DNA from: Rusavskia elegans
Lineage: Eukaryota; Ascomycota; Lecanoromycetes; Teloschistales; Teloschistaceae
Assembly: GCA_011316305.1 (NCBI GenBank)
Contig: SAUG01000057.1
Location: forward strand, 372,001-436,000
Direction of reading: 5' to 3'
Length of the DNA: 64,000 nt
Shown here: positions 33,934 through 46,178 of the stretch, one piece after another
Position numbering within the stretch: the stretch's first letter is position 1
Layout of the letters: the number at the start of each line of letters is the position of its first letter
Program-made: the position numbers and the translations under genes
Notes under the pieces: generated by a model
Database searches by the model: none
What the model was told of the DNA's origin: nothing
Seen by the model: the letters and a program-made list of their open reading frames with translations, nothing else

Positions 33934-35055
33934 TTAGCCGGGTCCACCGGCCGGGCTAACAGCAGGTGAATGGCGTTCAGCCCTCTCCGGATATCTGATC
34001 CGATCTCTCTCAAGTCCAATCATCCTCTCCACAATCTCTCGACGCTCTTTCCCCTTCGAAAGCGATGTCGATCCTTTTCGCGATCCGCTGACGAAGTAGT
34101 CGCTCTGCCCTTCTAACGTCAAAGGCGTGATGGGGCCGGGGCCACCAAGAGGGTTGAGACGAGGAGAGCTCGGCTGAGGGACCGGCGTTTTCCCATTGTT
34201 GCGGACAGCATTGCGTGTATAATTGAGGATGAGCTCGCGTTGATGTTGCTGATATTGCCTCTGCGCTTCGGAGACTTGGCGACCGTGCGGAGAGCTAGCA
34301 GCATGAGATGAGTGGGGAGAAGGGTTGCGGGATTCGTAATTGGCCGGATGGAAAGCTGGAAGTGAGGGAATTGCCAATACCGCGGGCTGTCGGCGACCAT
34401 GCTGGCTGCTTGATGGTGGACGAGCGTTTGGCTGGCGTTTGGCTGGTACAGGCGGAACTGGCGCTGTTGAGGAGAGAGGCGAAGCAGGCATGTAGAGAGG
34501 AGAGGTCTCTCCGTGATCGACTTTCATGCTGCGTCCGATGCTGGGCGAAAGAGCAAAATGCTCTGGCTCGGACTGAGAGGATTGGGATTGAGAGTCAGGT
34601 GAAGACGTATGGCCTTTGTCGGTCGCTTGTTCGGGTGGGGTGTGAGAATTTCCAGGCAATTGAGGGAAGAAGGAGCCTGTGGGAAGACCGGAGCGTTCCC
34701 TTCCCGTCAGCGGCCAAGGCGTGCTGGGCTGAGGCGTTGAGGGCTTGCAGATGGGAATGTCGATTGGAGCCGATCTAAGATCACCTGGAATAGAGGTATG
34801 AGTTGTGGCGGGAGGAAAAGAAGGGTCCGTCAAGTTGGCAAGGTTAAGTGGAAGGACTCTCGGATTGGCTTGGATTCGGCCTCCGAACACCATGACACGC
34901 CGATCCAGAAGAGACTGGCTCGCCGGGACGGCTGTAGATCTTCTGCCATGATTACTGCTGAGCGTCCCTTCTGATCCACCTGCAGGAGCGCCAAGTGTAA
35001 GATGGTTGGATTGCCCTACAGCTGGCTTCGGCAGCGACGACACCGTCGGATTCAT
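33934..35055 (-). CDS. Ser/Pro-rich protein of unknown function
   Basis: A single open frame of 373 residues from MNPTVSSLPKPAVGQ to PAVSPAGGPG. Most of it is disordered, rich in Ser, Pro, Gln and His, with a polyproline segment (PVPPVPAKRQPNARPP) of the SH3-binding type. Two parts look conserved-like: RRVMVFGGRIQANPRVLPL near residue 52, and EAQRQYQQHQRELILNYTRN near residue 263 followed by a basic helix ERREIVERMIGLERDRIR. No signal peptide, membrane segment or catalytic motif. The length, absence of stops and orderly start and stop support a real gene; I do not recognise the family. Confidence 0.7.
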   Translation of the reverse strand: MNPTVSSLPKPAVGQSNHLTLGAPAGGSEGTLSSNHGRRSTAVPASQSLLDRRVMVFGGRIQANPRVLPLNLANLTDPSFPPATTHTSIPGDLRSAPIDIPICKPSTPQPSTPWPLTGRERSGLPTGSFFPQLPGNSHTPPEQATDKGHTSSPDSQSQSSQSEPEHFALSPSIGRSMKVDHGETSPLYMPASPLSSTAPVPPVPAKRQPNARPPSSSQHGRRQPAVLAIPSLPAFHPANYESRNPSPHSSHAASSPHGRQVSEAQRQYQQHQRELILNYTRNAVRNNGKTPVPQPSSPRLNPLGGPGPITPLTLEGQSDYFVSGSRKGSTSLSKGKERREIVERMIGLERDRIRYPERAERHSPAVSPAGGPG

Positions 35056-35619
35056 TGTCGGGAGGGGCTTACAGCGGACAAGTGTGGGTGTAGAACGTGG
35101 ATGCCGCTATGCTGGGCTAGGCTGGCTGTAGTTCACAGAGATCCTCACGTTTCGTTAGTTTGCAGGCGATGGCTTGCGGATAAGGCGGGACCTACCTCGT
35201 CCACACAATTTACGAAGATCTAATCATGTCCGGTGAGAATCGAGGGTCAATCAAGTCTTGGTGAGTGTCATATTACATCACAAGCAAGGTTGCAGACTGT
35301 TTTCTGATCATTCTTGCGTATTAATAGAAATGTGAGTCAGGAGTACCATGTGCCAAGACGACGCGGTCAAAGTCATTAGCTCTCGGGCCTTTGCTCCGGC
35401 TTTGTCTGGGGCTATGCGGACACTACGAGGTCCGATACAAGATTAACATCCATCGATCTAGGTCGCACAGGCATCGGCCTTGTGCTACGGTGCACAAATC
35501 ATGGTCATGATGCATTCAAAGTATCTGGGATATGGGAACAGGCGTTCGTCTACTATACGGCGGAAAGGAAAAAGTTGCTTCGACTACGCAGCAGGGTTTT
35601 GACTGTCAACCATCGTTCG
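35056..35619. other. gene-free stretch
   Basis: Between two minus-strand genes. A plus-strand frame entering from 35482 is mostly the reverse of the transketolase gene. Nothing else seen. Confidence 0.5.
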
Positions 35620-38101
35620 TTAGATCAGTTGCTGGAATGCTCGATTGATTGGCGATCGAACTTTGTCTCCTTTGTAGAAGTCAACCGTGGCAACAGCACG
35701 CTTGCTGATGCCTTCAGGCGTGAATTCGAATTTCTAGTCACTTCGTTAGCAGCTTTCGTCCTATCCACTGTTGCTTTCAAGTCGACACTCACCTTGTACA
35801 CCTCCTTGTACGGTCCGCTGGCGCCAAATCGGTTCAGGCCGAATTGTTCATGTGAATACCGCTCCCATCCCAGGGTAGACATTGCCTCAACGCTCATGAT
35901 CGGAATACCGTCCGGTAGCACTTTGAGGCGGTACTCCTTGCTCTGGGTGTCAAATACTTCGAAGCAAGGTACTGATACCACTCGTGCCGTGAGGTTGTGG
36001 TTCTCTTTCAAGTACTTGATTGCTTCAATGCAGATGCACACCTCTGATCCCGAGCTGATAAGGGTAATGTCCGCCTTCTCATTCTCGACAGCGACATAGC
36101 CTCCTTTGATTCCGTTTTCAAGCGTTGAGTTCTCGAGCTGCGGCAGATTTTGACGAGTCAATGCAAGGATACTGGGAGTTGACTTGGCAGTGAGGGCAAT
36201 GTAGTAGGCGGCGCTGGTTTCATTGCCATCAGCTGGGCGCCAGACCATCATGTTGGGCAGAGCCCGGAAATGCGCCAAGGTCTCGATAGGTTGATGCGTC
36301 GGCCCGTCTTCGCCGAGGCCGATCGAGTCATGCGTGGCAACGTAGATAACTCGGCAGTGAGAAAGAGAAGAAAGTCGGACAGACCCGGCGGCGTATGACA
36401 TAAAGTTTAGGAACGTACCCCCGAATGGGATGAGAGTTCCGTACGCAGCAATGCCGTTCATGATGCCAGCCATCGCGTGCTCTCGCACACCGTAGCGGAT
36501 GTAGCGGCCAGCCCGATCACCGATGCCCAGGGACGGCGGTTGGAAGTCCACTGCGTCCTTCCACCGCGTGTTGTTGGAGCCTGTCAGATCTGCGGAACCG
36601 CCGATCAGATCCGGGACAACATCGTGGATAGCTTCGAGAACAGCCTCCGACAGTTTTCGTGACGCGACTTCTTTGTCTGTAGGCTTGTAGGTAGGTAGCT
36701 TCTTCTCCCAGCCTTCAGGGAGTTTCCCGGACAGTCTTCGCTTCAGGTCGTCGTACTCAGCCTTGTGCTTACTGCCATACTTCTCAAACAGCTGGTTCCA
36801 TTCCTGTTCAGCGGCTGCTCCCTCATCGGCATGCTTGTGGTACATATCATAGACCTTTTGAGGCACGACGAATGATTCCTCGGGGTTGAAGCCGAACTTC
36901 GATTTTACTTGCTTGCAGTCGTCTGCTTTCAGTGCATTTCCATGGACACCGCCGGTTCCTTGTAACAACGATCCGAAGCCGATCGTTGTCGTGAGCTTGA
37001 TCATAGAAGGTTTATCTTTGACCTCTTTGGCGGCGGCGATTGCCTTCTCAATCCCCTCCAGGTCATCATCGCCCTTCTTGACCCATTGGGTGTGCCAGCC
37101 GTAGGCTTCAAATCGCTTCATGACATCTTCCGTGAAGGCACAATTCGTGTCGCCATCTTGAAGTTGAGATCAGCTGCGCTCTAGACGCCAAAATAAGTAT
37201 ATGGAGTCTTACCAATAGAGATGTGATTATCGTCATAAATTCCAATGAGATTCCCCAGTTGCAAATGGCCGGCCGTGCTAGCTGCTTCGCTTGCAATGCC
37301 CTCCATAGCACAGCCATCTCCAAAGAAGAAGAAGGTATGGTTATTGATGATTTCAAAATCGGGTTTGTTAAAGTGGGCAGCGGTCGAAGCTTGAGCAATC
37401 GCGAGTCCTACAGCATTGGCGAACCCCTGACCTAGCGGGCCTGTAGTTACTTCAATGCCTGGAGTATCTAGAGCCTCTGGATGACCCGGGGTACAGCTAT
37501 CAACACTCTACAAAATTTGATACGTTAGCTCTGAATCATGATGAGTCCAGAAGCTCGGAACATGGCAGGACGTACTCGGAAAGCCTTTATGTCATCAAGC
37601 GAGAGGCCGTAACCAAAAAGATGGAGGAGTGCATACTGGAGCATACATCCATGGCCATTCCTAGACATACATCGGGTTAACATAGCTCGAAAAGTGGTGG
37701 ATCTCCTGCTCCTTCCCCATGCAATGCAACCTCGAGGAGATTCATTGTGTTTGTAGATAAGCGGTGATAGGAAGATACTGCTTACGAGAGTACGAATCGA
37801 TCTCGGTTGACCCAATCAGGGTTCTTCGGGTTGAAGGTCATGAATTTGTTAAAGAGGACGTGGGCCACGGGGGCCATGCCCATGGGGGCGCCGGGATGGC
37901 CGGAATTCGCTTTGAAAGTGGCATCGACCTGAACAGGATTTCAAGGTCAGCAATGAGCGCTCAATGGAATTGTCGCGACGAGAGCAATCAATGGTGATGG
38001 AACATGCAGATAGCGGTACAGGATTCGATTGGTGGGCTTCGACTCACAGCGAGCAATCGAATAGTATTGATGGCAAGCTCATCGTCTTTGCCGTAACCCA
38101 T
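35620..38101 (-). CDS. tkl1: transketolase
   Basis: Starts [18 protein letters not shown] at 38101 and ends near [13 protein letters not shown] at 35620. Conserved stretches in order: [74 protein letters not shown] (thiamine diphosphate binding), [80 protein letters not shown] and [11 protein letters not shown]. The last intron (about 35790-35733) restores [20 protein letters not shown]. The enzyme moves two-carbon units between sugar phosphates in the cytosolic non-oxidative pentose phosphate pathway, using thiamine diphosphate and a divalent metal. About five introns, clustered at the 5' side, as often in fungi. Confidence 0.95.
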
Positions 38102-38629
38102 GATGGCGGTGGTGGTATTCGATTTACTGGAGGAAGATTCAATGGGTCCTGGAAGAAGGTGGAGATTTGACGAGGCAGACGTTGAGAAGATTTTCGGTTG
38201 GTGTATCGGGTGTCGATTCTTTGGTGGGGCAGCAGCTCCTTATGACGTCGCATGATTGGTTCGCCAATCACGATAAACTGCTCAGTGTGTTACTATCAAC
38301 ACCCACGTCTGGTGAGGTCCAATAATGAGTAATCACTCGATGACTGATCGATTAGTAAGCCTTGGCTCGAGATCACCCGGTTTGGAAAGAGGACAAATCA
38401 TGAGCTCCAATGGACAGACAGTGTGAATGCATAGCAAGAACCGACGTACCTAGATGCACAGAAAAACCACAATATGTACTCGAGAGCCTCTCCTAGAAGT
38501 CTACCTTGGCAGATTGATTGACAAAACCCAATGCTGGAATCCCCTTCCTGAAAAACCAACAACGCCAAACTCATGCATGCCGCAATGCATCCCCTCATAT
38601 CAACATAGAGTACTGTGCTCGTGAGGGCG
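38102..38629. other. gene-free stretch
   Basis: Promoter of the transketolase gene and 3' side of Bzz1. No other gene seen. Confidence 0.5.
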
Positions 38630-41174
38630 TTATACTTCCTGGATATAGTTCGCTGGAACACTCTTCGTCAGGCCTCCCTTCTCCACGTCTGCCCAACCAT
38701 CGCCAGCGTCCATCTTGATAAGAACGAACCGTTCGCCCTCGCTCATGCTCCATTCGACCTCACTTCGTGATTCGTAGTCGTACAATGCCTCTACATACTT
38801 CAGCTTCCTGGCTCCTCGCTTCGGCGCAACTGCAGGACCTTTCTTCTTTCCCGGTAAGCTCATGCTACCAGCCAGTGATGTCGACGAACTCGAATACGAC
38901 GATCCGGGTCGCTCGGTCTGCGGTGTGGTGTTGACGGGAACGATTTCTACATAGCTTGCCGGTACCAGTCCGGACTTTGACGCTGTAAGCTGCACATTCA
39001 TCCACCCAGAACCGTCTATAATTGTCAGTAGCTGACGCCTGGGCAGTATCTCATCAGTAGGCTCGCTTACCGTCCGGTTCAACAATGCGGACTTCTTGGC
39101 CCTCAACGACTGATAATTCTCCGTCACCTTGAGCTTGGTAGGAATACATCATCTTACCGTGCGGCTCTGAAGGATGTGAGGTTACGCCTCCGCTACTGCT
39201 GGGACCATTACTTGCTACCTCACTGACATACTGCGCCGGCGGAGGGGCTACAATGCGATTCCTTCGAGCCGCGGGCACTTTGCTGGCTGCGGACAGGGAA
39301 GATGTTCGATCAGGGCCAGTGGCCTCTTCGGAGGGATGCATATGTGCGCCCGACACTGATCGGTTGGCGCTCGCTGCATAGCCAGAGCTCAAAGAGTTCA
39401 TTGTGTTGCTACGGCTCAGCGCAGGAGACTCGTGATTCCCATCGAGACCCCCGCCATTTTGTGGTAGGAGGGCCGTATTTGCTGCTTGCTGACGATCGGT
39501 TTTGAGTTTCTTTCGCTCGTCTTTCGACTGTTCACCTGGACAGTCCGCCGGCACTTTGAGTTCGCATTTGCTATGACACGTGTATCCACAATCTCGGCAA
39601 TCGAATCCTTTGGCTGAAAGGCCCCAGATTCTCTCTCCGCAAAGATCGCAATTCGTTGGTATCTTGAATGTCTGTGGCTTGAAGTTGTGATTCTGAGCCC
39701 CTATAGACAGGTCACCAACTGCGGACGTGATGGTCTGCGTTTCGACTTCCGATGTCAAGCGCTTTCGATCCATTTGATGAAGCTCGTCCTGTAGGAAAAA
39801 CAGCGTCCTAACCACTTCCACTTCATCCCTGTTGTCTTTTCCTTCTCTGACCCTTTGCCGCATATGCTTGACATTTTCGACTTCTCTCCGCTTCTTATCG
39901 ACATCTTGCTTGTATTCCCGGAGCTGACCTTTGCTTTTGCTAAGCACGTTGCGAAGGAAAGTCTTGGCGGAGTCATCAACGGCCATGCCACTGTCGTCAA
40001 GCCAGACGGGACTCGGCTCAAACGTTAGATCCAATGGTTCTTGCCAAGGCCCGACGTTGTGCTGAAGGAACATCTCCGAATCCAGGCGAGGCTCGTTGCG
40101 AGTAATTTGCGTACCGAGCTGCTGTAAATGATCCGTGCTTCGCTTCAACGTGGAAATCTCGAGTTGGACGACATGGGACCATATGGAGTTGAGTTGGTGG
40201 ATTCGAGTTTCTGACAAGTCTTGCAGACTCTGGACGCCCATCAGCGCCCTTGCATTGTCAGATGTTCATCTCGAGACAATCTTACGTCTAGAAGGTCCGG
40301 AACGTATTCATGGTAATATCTCTCTTTGTGCTTGTTCGTTACATTGATGCTTATGAGATATGTGTTCTGCAGACGTCAGTCTGTGCACCCAATAGTGGCG
40401 CCGTACAGCGCACCTTCACGTTGTGCATATCCATGACCTGTTGCTGATACGTGTTTTGCGCTTTGGGCTTGCTGTGATCGAAGGACGACTCGATCTTCTT
40501 CCGTTTGTTCTCGACCTCCTGGCAGACTCCATCGTATCGGCCCTTGGTCTTCTTCAAGTCACTGTAAGATAGATCCCGCTCTCTCTCCAACTTTGTAGCA
40601 TACTCGGCATGACTTTTCCGGAGTTCTTCGTACCGAGCTGCGAGGTTCTTCAGCGGATCCGCAACTTGCAGGATCAGCTCCGAAGCGTGACGGTCATGTT
40701 CTGCTGCTCGAGACTCGAGGGTTGACAGTTGTGCGGTCCAAGTGCTCATGGAGGAGCTAGGAAGTGCATAAGCAAGGTGACGTATCCCCATGAGATGTGT
40801 ACGTAGTACCATTCTAGCGATCCAGGCGTCAAAGCCGGACTATCTCCTACGCTCAGGCTGCTGGATTTCCTGGCCTTTTTCTCAAAGTGTTTCTTAGCCA
40901 ACGCATAAAGCTTTTGACTATACTCTTTCTCTATTGCGCTTCTTTCACGATAGAATTGTTGAATGTCATCAAGCCAGGATACTCCGTTGGCGACCTATAG
41001 GCGCGTTAGCAAATGCGCATATCTAGAAAGATACTTCAATGCATACCCAGGCATTGACAGGTCGGTAGCCATCCTATCACGTCAGTGTCAGTATAAGCAG
41101 TTTCTGATCCTTGCATACAGTGGTTGCACCTTCAACTCCGCCCCAAATGTAAGCCCCGCATCAACCTCCCCCAT
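38630..41174 (-). CDS. bzz1: Bzz1-like F-BAR/C1/SH3 protein
   Basis: Starts MGEVDAGLTFGAELK at 41174; the next exon gives NGVSWLDDIQQFYRERSAIE and ALAKKHFEKKARKSSSLSVG, the FCH/F-BAR entry. A long coiled coil follows (RYEELRKSHAEYATKLERE; KKRREVENVKHMRQRVRE). A C1 zinc domain comes next: HNFKPQTFKIPTNCDLCGE, then CRDCGYTCHSKCELKVPADC. After a Ser-rich linker there are two SH3 domains: MMYSYQAQGDGELSVVEGQ with GSGWMNVQL and LVPASYVEIV, and VEALYDYESRSEVEWSMSEG with GDGWADVEK and VPANYIQEV at the very end. This order is that of yeast Bzz1, which bends membranes and recruits Las17/WASP to actin patches during endocytosis. At least four introns. Confidence 0.93.
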
Positions 41175-41654
41175 GGCCTGCGACACATGAGGCGAAGACT
41201 GATCGACTCTTGTGCCAAATATCCTACGACTCTCCGTAAAGACGGCCTGTTGTTCGAAGTTATGCTTTAACAATAAAGCAAGCAATGGCACAATGTGTAG
41301 ATGATCACACAACCAATACCCAGCCGCCGGACTCGTGTACTCTATGCGATTGGCGCGACAGCCGACGGGCCGATCCGTGCCTCGCTAGTCGTCCAAGCTT
41401 CTCAATTGGATGCATGGCATGCAGCAGAGCCCTACCGAGGAAAACGGGTTATAAGTGATTTATAGAATGTTGACCATTGACATGTTCGGCTGATTTGATT
41501 CTTATAATTGATCTCCTACAAAGTCAAACTCTGGCAAGTAAGCAAACTTGTTACAAAGGTCAAACATCATCTACTTGCCTTGAATCTTTTTCGCAGGCCA
41601 GCCGCTTGAACTTTTTCTGATTAAGCTTGAACAATTTGGGTCAACAGCTTAGCC
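41175..41654. other. shared promoter region of Bzz1 and Dbp5
   Basis: The two genes diverge from this 480-base stretch. The right side is AT-rich with CT-rich pieces close to the Dbp5 start. No gene seen. Confidence 0.55.
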
Positions 41655-43562
41655 ATGGCCGACACCAAGTCCACTGAGGGCTCGTTGGCTGATCGTTTGA
41701 CTAAAGCAGACGGATCTAAATTTGAGTCTCCAAAAGCAGCACCTGAAATCGACACGACAGAAGTCACAGACTCAAAGTCTACTGGTGAATCTACTTCATG
41801 GGCAGATGATGTTGAGACACCTGTCAAAGCTGAACCAGATCCCGTCTCTACGCCTGCTGTTGCGCAAAAAGAGAGCAGTCCATCGAAGTCAACTCGGCCC
41901 GAGGAGAGCACCTTGCAAAAAGTCCAGCCCGAAACGAGCAGCCTCGAAAAGGCCCAGCTCGATGGAGCAACAGAATATCAAGCTGGAAGCGGCAACTTCC
42001 TTGATGAACCAAGCTACGATGTCAACATCAAACTCAGTGACGTTCAAGCCGATCCCAACAATCCCCTGTATTCATTGAAGAGGTTTGAAGACTTAGGAGT
42101 GTAAGTAATCCGAGCGAAGTCGATGGTATGTTGATTTATGCGTTCGATAGGGATGCCAACATTCTCAAAGGTATTTATGAGATGCGTTTCACCAAACCGT
42201 CCAAGATCCAGGAAAAAGCCCTGCCGCTTCTGTTGGCAAACCCGCCAACAAACATGATCGGTCAATCGCAGTCCGGTACTGGGAAGACGGCAGCTTTCGT
42301 CCTCAACATCCTCATTCGCCTCGATCTAAGCACCCCAGAAGCACGCCAACGACCGCAGGCCATGGTTTTAGCACCAAGTCGTGAATTGGCCCGCCAGATC
42401 CATGGTGTAATTCAAATTATGGGCCGCTACGTTGAAGGTCTTCAAATCGCTTCTTCCATCCCTGCGGATAGAGACAACCGCGGCAAGTTTCTCGATGGCC
42501 AGGTTGTTGTGGGTACTCCCGGGACTACCATGGACCTGATAAAGAAGCGCCTTATCAACCCAACGGGTATCAAAGTCCTTGTCCTTGACGAAGCCGACAA
42601 CATGCTTGATCAGCAAGGCCTCGGCGACCAATGTTTACGCGTTAAGAAGTACGTAAAGCAGTCCCAAGCGTCAGGAACATCAACTTACGCTATCACTAGG
42701 ATGCTTCCACCTAGTATCCAGGTTGTTCTTTTCTCGGCCACGTTTCCCGATTATGTAGTCCAATACGCCGAGAGATTTGCACCAAACGCCAATCAAATCA
42801 CCTTAAGGCATGAAGAACTCACTGTTGAGGGCATAAAGCAGCTTTACCTCGATTGCCCATCTGAAAACGACAAATACGACAGCTTGGTTAAGCTCTACGG
42901 CCTCATGACAATTGGTTCCTCCATCATCTTCGTCAAGGTATATATGTAATCTGGTGCTATCTTAGTCGCAGCTCATCATCTCAATAGACCCGGGCCACGG
43001 CGAGAGAGATCGAACGCCGGATGAACGAAGAGAACCACCAGTGCGCTTGCTTGACCGGCGAATTCGAGGGCACACAGCGGGATATCATCATCGATTCCTT
43101 CAGAAGAGGCGTCGCCAAAGTCCTAATCACCACCAATGTGCTTTCCCGTGGTATTGACGTGCAGTCAGTATCTCTTGTGATCAACTACGTAAGTCACTTA
43201 CTGTCAGCAACACCCTATCACCAAATCATCTTCCGCCGCTTCTTCCATTGAGCGACGCTAAATTCTGTGAACAGGATCTCCCTGATCTAGCACCTCACGC
43301 CCACCACCGTGCCGATACCCAAACATACCTCCACCGCATTGGTCGAACCGGCCGCTTCGGCCGCATCGGTGTCTCCATCTCCCTCATCTCCGGCCAACGC
43401 GACGTGATGATTATGAACGAGATCGAAAACTACTTCGGTATCAAGATGCAAGGCCTTAATCACAACGATTGGGACGAAGTCGAATCGAAAATCAAGGCAG
43501 TGTTGAAGAGTGTCAGAGCCCAGCCGAATTACGGTCGTGACCCAAGAGAAATCAACGTGTAA
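41655..43562 (+). CDS. dbp5: DEAD-box RNA helicase Dbp5
   Basis: Starts [20 protein letters not shown] polar, Lys/Glu/Ser-rich N-terminal extension of about 115 residues precedes [12 protein letters not shown]. Helicase motifs: [14 protein letters not shown] (Q motif), [11 protein letters not shown] (I), APSRELARQ (Ia), [11 protein letters not shown] (Ib), [10 protein letters not shown] (II), FSATFPD (III), IIFVKTRATARE (IV), [11 protein letters not shown] (V) and [13 protein letters not shown] (VI). [16 protein letters not shown] is the Dbp5/DDX19 signature. The family remodels mRNPs at the cytoplasmic side of the nuclear pore with Gle1 and inositol hexaphosphate, and acts in translation termination. 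Introns near 42102-42150, 42649-42699 (51 bases, stop-free), 42937-42988 and 43189-43274. Removing the 51-base intron restores [19 protein letters not shown]. Confidence 0.95.
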
Positions 43563-44155
43563 GTCCGTATAAGGGCGGATGACGGACCATGGACAATTAT
43601 ACGAGCTATATGACGGGAAGCAAATGTACTGGATGATGAGATTGCCCGACATAGTTTCACGAAATCAATCATTGGTGGATGGTTTGCTGACTTGAAGCGT
43701 ATGCGCGGATGACGAATTAGGATGAAGGAATATGACCTAACCATGAGTGGTTGAGGTTCGAGTGGTCCCAGGAAGACAGTAATAGCTCAAGCATGAAGCT
43801 CCAGATATGGTTTCAAGATGATAGTGGTGGCTTACTTTGGAAGCATCAGTTACGAGTGAGACAAAGGAGATAAAATCGGTGGAACTTTGCGGGCTTCTTC
43901 CTTAGCAGGAGCCAATTCGACAATTTTGAGGACAAGCATTCTACATATTATGCTGATGATGCTTCCAGACATTCGCAGGATACATTCCCTTCTTGTCCCG
44001 TGATCCTGGTTCTGATGCCACTATGGAAAACTAATTCGCCTCAATCCCGTTCAGCAACAGCGTGCAAGACCTACACGCCCTGCCCGAATCCTCCCACGGG
44101 ACGGAAGTGCCTCTCCATCGCCTTGCCTACTCAGACCTTGCACAAGCTTCTTCTC
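43563..44155. other. gene-free stretch
   Basis: Downstream of Dbp5. No intact frame of note; decay of the following relic may begin here. Confidence 0.5.
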
Positions 44156-44341
44156 CTATGCTCCTCCTTCCACCTCTTCCTTCCCATGCAAGGCCCACAC
44201 CAGAACACCTCCTGGATCGACCCTTCTCTTGATCTCCACCAAAGTGTCATAATTCTCCTTTCCCCATTATGCGCCCGACAGATCCAGCTTATTGACAACG
44301 CTTCCATCCAGGTAGCTTGCCGCCTCGGATGCCGGGGTATC
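44156..44341 (-). pseudogene. relic of a berberine-bridge-type FAD oxidoreductase (C-terminal end)
   Basis: One minus-strand frame reads EAASYLDGSVVNKLD, then a stop (TAA at 44269-44267), then WGKENYDTLVEIKRRVDPGG and VLVWALHGKEE. The second part matches the C-terminal BBE motif of fungal FAD-linked oxidoreductases, of the form WGeNYxrLleIKrkvDPxgvF. I find no FAD-binding half, no start and no continuation upstream, so only a decayed end remains. The family oxidises alcohols, sugars or secondary-metabolite intermediates. Confidence 0.5.
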
Positions 44342-46178
44342 GGTCTAACAAAGCCCCTTCTCATCCCCTGATTCCTCTTCAGCTAAGCTATTAGACAGCA
44401 TCTGGCTTTTGGTTGCGTTCTTGCGCTGCCTTCTACGCTTGTTGCTTAGCAATTTTTGGCCTGTTGCTTAGAGACCTCAGCTTGTCCTTGCTTGATCCTC
44501 TCCGCCTGAGCGATTGCCCTCCTGCTGCTGACGAGCTCGTTCGATAGCGAGCTTCTCTCGTGGTTCTTGTAAGACCTTGTAGTCGCGTAGTGAGACGAGT
44601 GTATTCAAATCTTTGAGGGAAGACCGGTCTCCTGCTTCTCTTGCTGTACGTGCTCTTTCACTTACTGACTAAACGAGTTCTCTTCTTTTTAAGTGATAAG
44701 AGAGAGTAAGAGGGTGGGATCCTTGGTAATAGTAGAGTAGCTCTTGTTCCAGTTTGCGATATGGTCGTTCAATTGCTAATTTCGTTCCGAGATATCGCTG
44801 CTCCGGCAGGTACTAGAGCTCTTGCTTTACGCGACGATATGTGAAACCTTCTCACGAAGGGCTTCCATAGCGATTGGGGGTAAGGCGGAGTCGAACCCTT
44901 GCGTTGATTCCTGCGGGTTTGGCTTGGAAATGCCAGGAGCATATGGGGGGACAGCTAATAAAGCTAGAGTCTCTCTCGAAGTACTGGGCAATGACGGAGG
45001 AAGAGGTCTCGGAGGCGCTTTTGGAGCTAAGGTAGGAAGCGTATGCGAACCTTTACTGACCGCGGAAGATGAGCTTTGAAGATAAGCTTTGAGGTGCTTG
45101 TGCGTTTATGCACCGTCCTACTCGATAGGCGCTGATTACTCAATTCTATAGACTTGAAGGAGCTGGATCGCACCGTTTAGAACGAGGCTTCCTGATTGGT
45201 TCAGACAAGAATGGGCAGCTAGTGATTGAGTTGGAACCCTTAACGTCAGGCGATTCTGGAGAGCTCGAAGGAGATTCGATGTTGAGGCCAAGGATTTCGA
45301 TGAAGAGAGTCTCGAATGAGTAGGTGCAAAAGAATGAGCTAGTGAAGAAGAATGAGCAGGTAAAGACCGAGGCGAGGTCGGACCTTTACTGATAACGTCA
45401 ATAGGAAGCGGCGAAGGGAGCGGAGTTGAACCTTAGTCGATGCAAGAGGTAGATGATAAGGTTTTGAAGCTGAGGTTTGGAGTGCTTGTTCGAGAAGTAG
45501 GTAGACGGAAATAGATGAAGGCTTCGGATGAGCTAATGTTTGTGGGATAAGGAGCTCGATAGAAGAGGTTCCAGACAAGCTGGATATGATGACTAAGGTC
45601 TCGGAGGAACTGGTTTTGATAGATGAGGACCTACTCAGGAATCGGTAGAGGTCTGCGGGATAGAGATCTCGATGGAGACGACTTTAGCGGAATGGATGAA
45701 GGAGGCTTCAGAGGAGCCCTTCTGGGGAGCGAATTGATAGAGGAGGTTCCAGAGGAGCTGAATTGGATGGAGAAGATGGATGAGGAGCCGGATGAGGATC
45801 TCTGCAGAAGCTTTCGGTCTGGAGAGTCTGGTATAAGGAAAGGGAATTCCGAAACAGACAAGTTCTTGGAGGCACCGGTTCGAATAGAGATCCTGATGAA
45901 GAAGAGTTGGAAATTTCGGTCATTACTGTCTACAAATTTCCCGTATGATGATGTTGAGAAACTAGATAATTGAACATAAGAAGAAGATCTCTGTGTACCA
46001 CGATGGCCCCCCGACAAGTCATCGTCGCCAACGAGAAATCCTGACTCTGGAGAACCGTCCAGAAATTGGTCCAGGTATTTGCCGCTTCTCAGCAGGGACC
46101 AGTGGGTATCTGTCGACAGTGCTCCGTGAACACACTAATTTCCTTCTCGATGCTTCATGGCAAGCAGTCTTCTGGTTA
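44342..46178. other. decayed, purine-rich stretch with degenerate repeats
   Basis: The plus strand from about 44800 to 45960 is rich in G and A, with imperfect recurring pieces: ACCTTTACTGA near 45050 and 45388, GAGGTTCCAGA near 45565 and 45745, and a GTGCTTGT-type piece near 45098 and 45483. A plus-strand frame at 45623-45973 is acidic (GLU/ASP-rich, e.g. SELIEEVPEEL). On the minus strand 44450-44600 reads like a broken coiled coil (ERARQQQEGNRSG). It looks like remains of a repetitive protein gene or a mobile element. Confidence 0.4.

Noticed and set aside
44875..44915. GGTTCGACTCC on the minus strand, resembling a tRNA T-loop (B box)
   Set aside because: The flanking bases do not form the T stem and no A box or acceptor stem is found at the right distance.
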